From: Limanda limanda | Taxonomy: Eukaryota; Chordata; Actinopteri; Pleuronectiformes; Pleuronectidae | Direction of reading: 5' to 3' | Assembly: GCF_963576545.1 (NCBI RefSeq) | Contig: NC_083642.1 | Location: 7,578,901 to 7,642,900, forward strand | Length of the DNA: 64,000 nt | In this document: positions 36,401 to 48,400 of the stretch, piece by piece | Layout of the letters: each line of letters starts with the position of its first letter | Position numbering within the stretch: the first letter of the stretch is position 1 | Position numbers and translations under genes: made by a program | The notes under the pieces: generated by a model | What the model was told of the DNA's origin: nothing | What the model saw: the letters and a program-made list of their open reading frames with translations, nothing else | The model's database searches: none

Positions 36401-39400
36401 GGATCCTTCTTCCTCTCCTTTCAGGGAATAAGCCTGCATTCGCTTGAAATGGAAATATTCACACTGGCGACATAAAGAGCATAGCAAATGAGCGGAGTGT
36501 GTGGGGAAAGTAGTTAAAGTTTGATTGGGCGTAACCCAGCCTGCACTCTCTTTAATGATGTTAGGAGGGTTGTCATCTGGAAATGGAAAACTCCCTTCTT
36601 CTGTTCTCTCCCTCCGACTTCTCTCCGGCCCGTATCACTCCATCTCTGTGTGGCAGCCATCTTGCCTGTCACGGCCGACTGCTCTGCAACACTCTACTGA
36701 GCTGTGTGACAGCTTTCGGCCCAAGGAGTCCCAGCACGTTACAGAACCCACCCCCCACTGACGCATGCACACACAGCTTTAAAAATCATATTTTTCTTCT
36801 CTTAATCTGGATTTCCAAATATTCCAATTCTCACTCCTTCTTCTCATTTTCTTTCTACATCAGTCTCACTCCATCTCTCCTCCCCTCCTTTTCTCCGCTT
36901 GAGCTACACCCTCGGATACTCTGCCTCTGGTTTCAAGACAAGGAGATTTGACTTGCATGAGGTCTTGGCCTATGCATCTCTCCATTTAAGGGGCTCTGAG
37001 TGTGTGTGTGCGTGTGCATGTGGGTGTGTGCTGGTGTGTAAAGCGCATGCTAATGTGGGTTGGTCCTGGTCCTTGGAATCAGACTGGAGATGACAATCCA
37101 GGGGGCACATTGTGTGGGCCAGCCAACTGAGCTCCACGAATGGGAGGAGAGAAAGGGAAACAGACGGCTGTCGACGGACACAGAAGGAGAGGGCCGCCCT
37201 CCATCCGCAGCCCCACTGCTCCGCTAACTTCATTTGCAATTCGCACTCCACAGATCCAGTAGTCACTATGAAACCAGCTTTTGTGAGTATTGATTCCCTT
37301 TAAAGGCAGCAGCTCCACCGGCGGCTCATTCATCTTGTCTACCTGCAGTGAGTCAATTGAATGAGAAGAGAATTGACGCTTTCTAGCCGTTCTGTGGATA
37401 TTATATTTCTCGTAAAGACGGTTTGATTATGTGCTTGTTGAAGTCTTTGTGATCCTCCTTTTGAGTGTTTCCTTTAAAAAGTGAATCCTCCCGGCTTTTT
37501 CTGCAACTGTTTATGCAACATTTCATTGTTTTATAGGTTTGTATTGCAATATGCAGAACCTGGTGGTGGATTTGTGGTAGATTTGACTCTGTGTGAGGTG
37601 AAAACATGGTCTTGCAGTTTGTTTTCAAGTGGACCTCTCCTGAAGTGGACCTGCCTAACTGTGGGTGTGGGTCGTGGCCTGGTTCTAGGACAGCCACAGC
37701 GGAACTCAGACCTCTTGTCTCTGGAGAGAAGTGACGCCTTCTCTGCTCTAGGTTGAATGAAGAATTTCAACTTATTAAATATCTATACCCTGTCGTCCTT
37801 TTAAGAGTTGAGGCGACAACATTGTGGAGTTGCTTGTTAGGGAAGTTGCTCCTAAAAGCACGAGCGTGACATTGCGCTATTTCAGGTAATGTTAATGGAA
37901 CTGCTGATGGTGCTTTGTCCCAATGTGGCACCGAGGTGTTGGCACCTCCTTTTGTAGACGATGGCGTGTTTGTGTTGCCCTTGATGCCATTCACTGGTCC
38001 ACAGTTTCAAGTCCAACGCTTGTTTTGGTGCCAGCTGGCCAATCCGAGGCCGGTGGTGCGGGCACACTTTCTCTGCAGCCGCCTTTTGTTTCTCCCTTCA
38101 CAGGCTCTAACAAGGCTGCCTTCAGCTGAGCTCTCCCACTGCCCTCCTGTCTGCGCCTCAGTAGCTTATTGTTCCAGATTGTCAAGGCTGTTAATAGAAA
38201 AAACAACCATGCCCTCAAATACCAGTAAAATAGCAGTGGAGTTATCGTCCGGTGTCATCCCAGTGCCGAAGGCCCGCTGGGAGAAGCATGACAAATGGGT
38301 TTATGTGTCTTTAATCTCACGCTGACCAACTTTCATCACGGCTCGCTCTTCAGCTGCTGACCTCCACCCTGCTGCTGACTCCTGACCCTCCTCATTGTAC
38401 CTCCTTGTTCTAGTGAGCCCCTCTCACAATGGACGCCTCTCCATTTCACTTCTCTGCATTGATTCCATCCTGCAGCACAGAAACACATTCCTCTCCGTCA
38501 CTCCTCTATTCATTCTCACGGCTCCTTGCTCCTCGGCCATGCCACTCGGAGGCTTTCCTCTTGTTGTGGATGTGTTTTACCTTGAGGAAATCACTGGGCT
38601 GTGTCCCCTGATAGGATACATTTACCCAGCTCCAACACGACTGTGGATCACACCTGCCTGTCACGGTAGCTGCTTCTGAATCTCACTAGCCCAGCTGAAA
38701 TTCCCTTTTTCATTATAGTGGACAAGTGAACACCAAGACTGAGTGCAGCTCTGTTTTTTACTAATTGCATCCGCAACAAACACTGGAAATAAACATGGAT
38801 GACGCGTCTCCACCTTCTCCCGCCGTTCAACAGTTAAGATTTCTTGGATACGGGTGCCATCTTGCGCTTTTGACATAGACTAAGTCTGAAATCACTCACT
38901 CATCAGTGGTGTACTAGCGCTGTACATAGAAGACCTTATATAGTAAAGGGGTTAGTGAATGAGTGGGTGATTTTGGACGTTTCATGAGGTTTCAAACTCT
39001 TTGTGGCATCACAAAAATAATTAAAACCAAAGTTACAAGAAAAGTTGACCTGGGTCCATGTCCCATCCACTAACAAGGAAGAGGTGGGTTAACAGCCCCA
39101 CCAAGAAGGACAAAAGAGATGATTTGGCGTCACTTTTTGGGAGCTGTCACATCATCCATCTTTATAAAGAGTCTACAATCCACCCACGCACACATTTGCA
39201 TTGTGTTTAAATGCCAAAGCTGGATACACTAACCTTACCTGCAGTGTGAGTGTGTGTTTAAAATGCAACCAGTCACCTCGTTGTTCTTCTGCAGCTCGAG
39301 ACATTCAGCAAGGCCCCCCGAGGTCGATCAGGAGAACAGATTATTACAAACCCCTGCTTCGGTATTTTAAAGTACACAGACTTGTTTTATCTACTGAGAG

Positions 39401-42400
39401 CCAAAGGAGAGCGACACCCCCCCCCCCCCCCCCCCCCGTTGGTGCCACTCTGCTCATTGTAGAGAAGTGAGGCCTCTGACAGCAGCATTATCCTCCCTTC
39501 AGCACAGACCTCCACCACTTTAAGAGACACCAGTATTACCCTGCGCTCATTATCACATGACTTACAATAGCTGTGAATGAGTGAGTGGGATTTCGCGGAG
39601 CTCTGTTCATCAGCAGCTTTATAATTGGCTTTGCTGACGGCCTAGAAATGTTGCTTATCTCGAATGCAGCATGAAAATGAACACGTCACATTAAGTTTTC
39701 TCCAATTTGTATTTATTGCAAAATCGATATCGTTCCCCTGCTGCACACGAGCGATAGCCAATGACCACGCAGGAGATTCTTTATCTTTTGCGCCTCTCAT
39801 TTACAACTCAGTTACCTCATTGCAGCGAGAGATAGTCCAGTGGGTTCACGCTTTTTCAATTGTTTCAGCTGTTCATACTGAGGAAAGAAATATTCCTAAC
39901 CCAATAGTTTGGGGAATACACTTATTTACTTGTGTTGCCGAGAGTTACACGAGAAGGTCAATACCTCCCTCAGACGGTAAATGGTAAATATGACGCCTCG
40001 GTGGATTATTTCAGGGGCGAAGCTTTAATTAACAGATTTTTATCTCGTGTCTAGAATAACCGCAGGGGGTTGTGTGACTGATGATTCGGTGGCCAGTAGC
40101 GGTGACTTCCTGGTGTTGACTCGCTGCCTCACAGAAAAGCCAAGAAAGAATAGAACACGTTATCCTCAGTTCAACCAGGGTGTTTTTATTATTATTTGTG
40201 TTAACTAAGTATGCAGGTTAAACACATGACACATAAAATGGTGATTAATGCAGCTTGCAGAAGTGCTGGTGGATCTTTGTACATTTTGACTGAGCCCCCA
40301 CGCACACAAACACACACTCACACGCACACACACACGCACACACACACACACACACAGCAAAACCCCTTTCACACTTGCACTGTCCTATCAATAGGTGAAG
40401 TGCCTGAATAATATCTTTATAGAAACTAACTTTCAAAATAAAAGCGTGTGGTCCTTAGGTTCCTTGATGTTGAATGTTTTGTTTTTACTCTTTTGTTAAA
40501 AAAATGTTCTTCAACCTCCTAGTTTCTCAATGATTTTATCTTAACTAAACAAATTGCTTATGCACCACGTGGTTTTCTTTTTTAGAATAGTCTTTCAGGA
40601 TCAACTGTGTAAAGGATCTTTATATCAAACAGGAAGGTTGAACTATAACCCTGCTGGTGGATCGCTGGCACAGTTTACAGTAGTTTACACAGAAGCACAC
40701 AAAAACAAAACCCTGAATTCTCTCTCAGCAGACACCGACGACCTCTCCCACCACAAAACAACGAAGATCTAATTCCGTTGACAGCGTAAGAAGTCCATCT
40801 TCATAAAATAATTTCCTGGTCCTTTTTGGGGGTTTGGATCTGTCCTCTTCTGGGGCGCTCTTGGTAGAGGTAGATGGGATTCTTTCGGGTTTAATTAACG
40901 GTGGAATGACGTAATCTCAGTGATTATTCATTTCTTCTTCTATCCAAGTCGAGGAGCTTTAATGTTCTATTAACTATCCAGTCTGAGAGCAGAACTTTTA
41001 AAAAGCTGCATCAATCTGACAGACATTTCTCTTCTATTTCACGCCTGATCTGATCGATGACGAGAGGAGCCTTACAAATGTAGACTTGATGGCTCTATGT
41101 TGTCTTATATAACTACACTAATGCGGGCCAATAACCCGTCTGGGGCTTTAAGAGGAGCAGACAGGACTTAAACTCAGTCCACAGACATTACTTTCAGAGA
41201 AAACATTTCCAAAGAGGTATATAAAGAACTGAGTGAAAGTGCCTGACAGATGTGAAAGCAGCGCTGTCAGTTTCTACCTTTTCATTTTCTGAACACTCAA
41301 CCCCTGGACTGGTTGAAAGGGCGTGAGACATGTTCCTGTGCTGTGACGGGTGTAATATTACAGCTCAATGACTCAATGCTGCTGCAGTGCCCTTATGAAC
41401 ACATTCAAAGTTAACAATATTCTGTTATGTTCCGTTGTGCATGTGTATGGCATGTTGATATCAGGGGCTGAGCTGGGAGACACCACCTTAGTGATGCTCT
41501 CATGCATTCTGTGGAAATGCATGAAACCTTTGCAAGGAACCATTGCACTCTGGGTCTTTTCAGTTTGAGTTATTGCTCCTTTTTTCTCCAGTTTCCATGA
41601 ATTCAACTATTTCTGTGCTTTGTATCATCAAAAGCCTCAGTTACCTTGAAACAATAGATATTATGATTTGAGCGATAATCTTAACAATATTAGTTTATCC
41701 TGAACTGTTTTCTGTATCAGTTTATCAAACCACTTCTCTCTCTTTTTATTGCCCTGTCAAAACATTTGACGCCAGATGGTGAGACCAGCGAGTGTCTGTT
41801 TAAATCATCATTGCTTTGGCTGCAGGCAGCGGTTCAGCTGATTTTATACCTGCAGCCCAGAGTCAGTATCTCCTCCAACATGAGACTGTAGAAGTCACTG
41901 GAATGCTTTTGCAATAAACAAGGCATAAATGCAGCCATGCAGCCACAGTGCAGCTGCTCAGGATGCCCTTCAGAAAACACTTTGTGTATCTTCATAAAAC
42001 TACTGACTCTTCTCCTGCTGATAGTTTAACACTGCTTTTGCAGAGTGCCTGTATTTGGTGGTGTATTGTTTAAGGCATGGGGATGTTTCTCTGCATTTGT
42101 ATTGGTGAGAGGTGGAGGTTGCACTGTGACGGCTTCTGCGGCTCCTTATCTCTTTCTCTCTTTTACTCTTGTCCTCAGATCGAGAAGATCATGACGCTGA
42201 TCGGTGCCGGCATCGATTTTTCCAGAGATCAGCAATATGCTACGCCAGGTAGAGTATAATAATTATTCCCTTTTTTAAAGTTGTTCCATAATTAGAATCC
42301 AACACCTAGAAACAGTTCAAGTGCTCCAGCTCTTTGTGCAGATTGTATCTGTTTTTACTGGCCTCTGTTATAAATCTATATCTAATAAATCTCACCTCTG

Positions 42401-45400
42401 TTGTGTTATTAATCTCATGAGAACTCTCTAGGCTTCAACATAAAAAAACCTTAATTGCCCATTTGGCTGTAGGCAGGGATTTTACTGAACAGATTTAGAC
42501 TTGATTTCTTCGCCTGCATCTCCTCTAAACCTTTAATCAGCCATTCTACGTTTGTGACATACATGTTTGTATTACCACAGGACGAAGTCTGCCCTTACAT
42601 ACTGTCCTCTGGACATATAACTCACACTTCCTTTACCCGTACCTGCCTGAATTTTCTTTATCCTCCCCAAAGTTATTCTATCCTTATCGAGTCCTCAGGG
42701 GAAATCAAACAGAAAGACCCGGGCAATGAAGGATGCACCTGGAAACAAATTGAGAGTCAGTTATCATCAGAGAATCTGTTGCTAAAGTTAATGCAGCAAG
42801 ACAGTTGGTCTGTTCTAATAGAGCAGGCGAGGAAGGGAATTGGTATTTGCGGCTGTGGAGAAAGTTACACGGCTGTAAGAAGTTCTATTTGAAGAACTTT
42901 CCCAGCTGTTGAAGCATTGAAGACAAAGATATTAAGAAATCCTCTTGAACTAAGTTATAAGATCACTTTGATCACGTTATTATGCTTTTTTATGTTCGTG
43001 AAAGATCATCCTCTGGCACAAGTTCCCACAAACTTGTTGCACTCATGTTGCACTGATCTGTGCTGTGGGATTTAAGTCTGGCTCATTATCTTATTGTAGG
43101 ATGAACTCATGATCAACCAGTCTGCCTTTTCCTCATCCTCCTGATAACAGTAAACAGTGCAACTTCCTGCAGCTCAGTATTGTACAGACAGACCGGGGCT
43201 TTGTTTTTGCCTAAAGCGGTTGATTTGCTTCCTTTGCTGCAGAAAGCTGTTCCCTTATTTACACCGTATTCTCATCCCTGAAACCACTTGGACCGTTGGC
43301 CAGTCTATACATCACCTCAGTACCATTGAAGGTTATTCACTGGGCTGTAAGAAATGGGGGTTCGTCTCAAACACTCGACCGATCGATGCTCCTGAGCAGC
43401 CTTTCTTGCCCTGTGGTTAGAGAGTGGACAGGAAAACCACAGGGTTTATGTCCAGGCTTATTTCAGGTGGTGCTTTCAAACTTTCAAACCAACAGGGGCC
43501 GGGCCAGGTCTTTGTGTTCAGGATTCTGTACCTGTTCACCTCTTACTCACCGGGCTTAGGTGAAGCCTGTCGTCAGGTTTGATGGATGAAGCCTGGGGAC
43601 TGTGGCCGAATCCCAAACAATTGACTCCCTCTCTTCAGCAGTGAACTCTCTGCTTGAGCCACGATATAATATATTTAAGTAATGCAGCAGAGCCGTTGTT
43701 GCTTAGCACAAAGTTCGCCGTCTCCTTATTCCCAGCCGGAGCGAGCTGTTTAAATATTAACCACTACGTACTGTATGTCAGGGGGATGAGCTCATTCTTG
43801 ATTTGTAGACCTTAGGAAAGCTGAGACCACTGCAGCAGCGTAGTGAGCCTCCTTCCACCGGCTGCATCTGTCTGCTCACAGCTCCATCTCCATGAAGGAG
43901 GCCACCGAGGCAGATCTCCGGAGAGGCAGCATCTCTGTTCGATGCCCATGCGAGAAGCCGCATCCCCTTCAGCCCCCCCGCCCCTCCCCTCCCCTCTCTG
44001 ATTCAGTCCAGCGTTGACTAGAGAGCCGGGATGTGTCTGGCTGAGTGGCTCCGCGCCTGCAGCCACTGTTTCACTTTCCTCCCCTCCGCTGATCGACTTC
44101 AGAGTGAGAGATGCAGTGGAAGAGGGTGCGAAGGGAAAACACATGGAGGGTGGTGCGATGAAAGGAAGCAAGCTGGAGCCAATGCTGGTAATGAGGGGTG
44201 GGTGGTGGGGTGGGGGGGTCTGTGGCTCGCACTGACAAAGAGCAGCCACCTGCAGTGTTTCAGAGAGGTGGTGGTGGGGAGAGGGAGAGAGGGAGGAGTG
44301 GGGGAACGCATGCAACAAGGAGGGGAGAGAGAGAGAGAGTGAGGGAGGAGAGAGGAATTGCAGGCAGCAGCGTTGTGAACAGGCGGGACAATAGGAGGAC
44401 GCCACCTCGGGATCTGTCCATTCTTCAGCCCGGAGACGAAGATACAAGCTTTTTTCTATTTTTCTTTCTTGACTGGACTTGACTTCATCTCACAAACTGT
44501 GCCAGTTTTTCTTTCTTGAGACAGTTCTCACACGCTCTTCGTCTGCAGAGGAGTTCCGTCTCAGGGGCCGGCAATTACTGAAGTGCTACTTGAAGTGGCT
44601 GATTGGATCCCTGAGTGGATTTTTTCTTTACCTTGACACATTTCCGACACTCTGGAGTGACTTCTTGGAGCGGGATGAGGAGATGAGGGCGGCGACAAGG
44701 GAATGCAAAGCTTTAAAATGTGCATTTTACACGTTCATTCTAATGTAGCTTTATTTCGTGTCTGTTTGTTATTTGTAAGTTGACAGATTTCCTTATGTGT
44801 TGCCATGCACACACAACTTACGGATCAAATCAGTCGTAAAAGACAACTTGATTCCTGTGTTTTCCAAGTGAGATAAACCAGTAACATGGTAAAAGGAGAA
44901 GAGGCGATCACGTCTGCTCCTGTAGGTCCGGCTCCTGTCGGCTGTGGATGCTGACAGCCGTCACCACAGCGCTTGCTTGTGATCAGTCTTGGCTGTCTGT
45001 CCTGCTGCCGCCCATGTGTGCAGGCTTCCTGTCCCGTGGATTATGTGCTGACTGAGCTGCGTCTGCGATTCAGGGGATGAGCCAGTTCGATAATTAACTG
45101 TCTCCCGCTTCTGTCCGCAAGTTTCCCAACAACTTCCCACTCAGCCGAAACGAATCACTCTCCCTGAAAAGAGCAGTGATGAGCGGCGGCTCTGCTCTGA
45201 CTCCTCTGAGTTTCTCCTCATGACAGAACTGGAGCTCATTTAAATCAGCTGCAGGCTTTTATACAAGTTCCACCTCCTGACATGGGACATTTAGAATTCT
45301 TCTGATGGCTGGATATGAACTGTTTTATTGCTCATTTTCCTCATTTAGCTGAGGCAGTGCTGTGTTGTTGTTGTTAGCTGGTAGTCAACCAGCTCATAAC

Positions 45401-48400
45401 CGTTTATCACCCCCCCTCACCCCTGAGATCGGGGGTGCTATAAGCCATCTTGGGTGACTTTGGTTCGGCCCCCGCCTCGCTGCGGGAGCCGACGCCCCGT
45501 CCACAGAGGACACTGTCTCCTCCGTCCTCCTGCTGCTGGTGCGCTCGGCTCTGCTGGCCGAGAATGATGTGGCAATGCCACGTCTCGTCCTCAGAGTGCC
45601 GCTGCTACCGGCTGAAAGGTTTCTCCCTCCTGAAGCGCTTTCCCCTGTCGGCAGGTGCTGCGGGCCGGCTGCTGGACCAGCCCGTGGGAGACTGGCTGGA
45701 GCACGTGGGGCTCCCGCAGTACGAGAGCAAGCTGCTCCTCAACGGCTTCGACGACCTGCACTACATGGTGAGTGGCTCATTCCTTTTATACAATGTCCAA
45801 ATTGTCCTCGACTCTTTTGACTGTCATCTTTGACTTCTCACTTCTGTAATCTTAGTTTTTTTTCCAACCTGTCACCACTTCCTGCTACTTAACTCCAGTT
45901 TGCATCTTTGTGCATTAATCCAACCGATGTCACTCTCCATTAGTTGATAGATGATCCCCTGAGCTGCACCTGACATTGAATTAGTTGAAACTCAACCTCT
46001 CCCACCGTGAGTCGGGCTTGTGTTTCAGTAACTTTGATACTTAATTATCGGAACAGTTGTTTTCTGGGTGGACTCAGCACATAATTCAAAATCGCTCATT
46101 ACATCACATGTTTTCTACACTTCTTAATATTCATTATTTAAGATTAAGATACATTTATTTGTCCCAAACACATGCACAGACATGCACAAGCACACTCATG
46201 CAAGGAGGGAAATTTAACCTCTGCTTTTAACCCATCTGGTGCAGGACACACAGAGCAGTGAGCAGCCATGTACGGCGCCCGGGGAGCAGAGCTTAGGGGA
46301 CTAAGGTGCCTTGCTCAGGGGCACTAGACAGGGTAGGGAGAATCCTCTTGGATTTTTGGACAGATCAATCCAGGTTCGTCTTTTTGTTGTTTCTCCGTGG
46401 AGTCGAACCAGAGACGAACCAGAGACCTTTTCTGCCCATAGTCCAAGTTTCTGCCACTAGTCCACCGCCTCTCCGTTTGATTCCCAGCACAACCTTTCTT
46501 AGTCTTTTGAAAGGTTATTAGATGTTTTCATGTCCATTCAACTACACAACACGCAGCCTGGTCTGTGCTGTCAGACGTCTTGTTTACATCAGGTTTAATA
46601 TCCTATCGCCAGTTTCTGTGTGAGTCAGGTTTGTCCTGTCAGGCTCTCAGACGCCTTGTCTCAGCTCAGGAGTTCGCTGTCACCTCCTCTCACCAACAGT
46701 CACTGAGAGGCGGCTGCTGCCCGCCCAGACTGGAGGAGCGGCTCGGTGAGCAATGGGATGCTGTTGCCAAGCCGACAAGTTTATAGAGCGACGCCACTGT
46801 GAGTTGGCGCTGGTGCTTTTGTCACTAATCAGGACTGATGGAGGAGAGGATGAGGGACCCAGCTGGTTGGGCTGAGCCAGCGGGAACGTTGGAAGTGAGA
46901 CAGCCACCTTATGTATCGGGAAGAAAACTGTCTCCTCCTCCATCGGGCCCATCACGCGCCTCGTCTTTTGATAAAGAGCCATATGTGTTCAGCTCCTCAT
47001 CTCATTTCAGACGCCACGTTTGATTTCACTGATTGTGTTGTGGTGAGAAATAGTAAAAGGTCACATGCAGGCAAAACACAGCTGCCATAATCTTTCCCAT
47101 CTGTCCTCATATGTGCATTAGAGTTAATAATTACATGAATTAAAGATTTTATGATCTGTTATGTACACAACTAGTTCCCGCACATTGGATTACAATTGAC
47201 CACAGATCCCAGATCCAGATCTGCAGATACATTTTCCAACAAATTTTAAAAAATCCCCTTAACTAAGGGAAACAAACTTTGATGACTTTCATTACTTTAT
47301 ACAACAAAGTACATCACATCACTGTCAATGTATTTAATATGTAATACTGACAAATGTAAGTACATACTGATGAAGTAGTACCATCCACCAATCATCTTCT
47401 CTATACATCGGAATAGATCAGGTTTTTATTGAGCCTTTTAAATCAATATAATTCGTGCAGTACTAATCTCAAATAGCCTGACCCCTCGCCATTGGCTGAA
47501 GATCCTAAAAAGTGTTTTCATTGGCCACTGCAGCTCTGTTCCCATACCAGACATTGGATGTGATATACAACCCAATCCTTGTATTTGACATAACCCTAAA
47601 GTAGTTGGATCACTTTATCTCACTGAATTGTGACCGTTTGAATCATTAAAGTCATTATATATTAGTTTTTATAACCAGTGCTGCTGGAAGTCACACATCA
47701 CTCACTTGTCGTCTTCACATATCTTTTAAAAAATCTGTGTGTTCAACTGCAGATAACTGCAAATTATTATTCAGTTTAATTCAATTAGTGAAGCACAAAC
47801 GCATTTTTGTGATCTAGTTGATATGTTTTGAGACTATAGAGCACATTAAATGTTTAACTGCAGTATGTCTACAGACTTTAACGGCCGTGAAATTATTAAA
47901 ATTCAAAAGCAGCTACTTGGAAAAAGTCTGACAACAGCAGCCATAAACTAAACCCAACGTACAGTGAAATTAAATGAACCCGGTTTGCTGTATATGCAGA
48001 TGAGTGGCTGAGAAACGACACTAATCTTCATGCTTAATAATCTGAGGCTCCGTTCTCTCAGTAGTTAACATGATGATGAAGTTCAGTCAAAGTAAAGAGT
48101 TTCTTTCGGTTCGTCCTCCGTCTGTAAACCAGAGAAAGTGTTGTTCCAGTCTGTGATTGTTTCAAATGAAGATCAGAGTTGTCTGTTGGTTTATGTTATT
48201 TTAATGTTGTAACTTAGATGTATAGATATTGTAAATTGGGATTTATTGACCTCCAGAGAACAGAACTGTCTCACTGAGCTTTAGTTGTTTTGCAGGAACC
48301 ACAATGTCCATGTCTGTAAGCTACTGTTGTTGAACAAGCATTACAAAGCCAGAAACATCAAACCCATGAATACTAAGATACATGAGAACCTTTTACACTC

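Larger units (their letters stand above)
31883..42178 (+). other. 10.3-kb anks1a intron
   Basis: It contains an inverted-repeat element copy (32925-33192), a poly-C run (39417-39437) and a CA repeat (40301-40356). Several open frames occur but none shows known homology or convincing splice borders. Confidence 0.6.
42249..45654 (+). other. Intron upstream of SAM1, with purine-rich patch and internal leader
   Basis: The stretch 43960-44360 is strongly purine-rich on the + strand (GGGAGAGAGAGAGAG blocks); the long minus-strand ORF over it is low-complexity Pro/Ser/His and not gene-like. The last 90 bp encode the AIDA-1-like leader. The 44.3-44.5 kb part resembles a vertebrate 5' untranslated exon, but no splice link can be shown. 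Confidence 0.5.

Noticed and set aside
43812..44447. 211-codon minus-strand open frame, the longest in the window
   Set aside because: It is low-complexity Ser/Pro/His text created by GA-rich DNA on the other strand, with no domain, no splice context and no homology I recognise.
45450..45563. Upstream ATG extending the AIDA-1-like leader by 38 codons
   Set aside because: The extension is Pro/Cys-rich with no paralogue match, whereas the paralogue starts exactly at MMW. It is more likely untranslated or promoter DNA.
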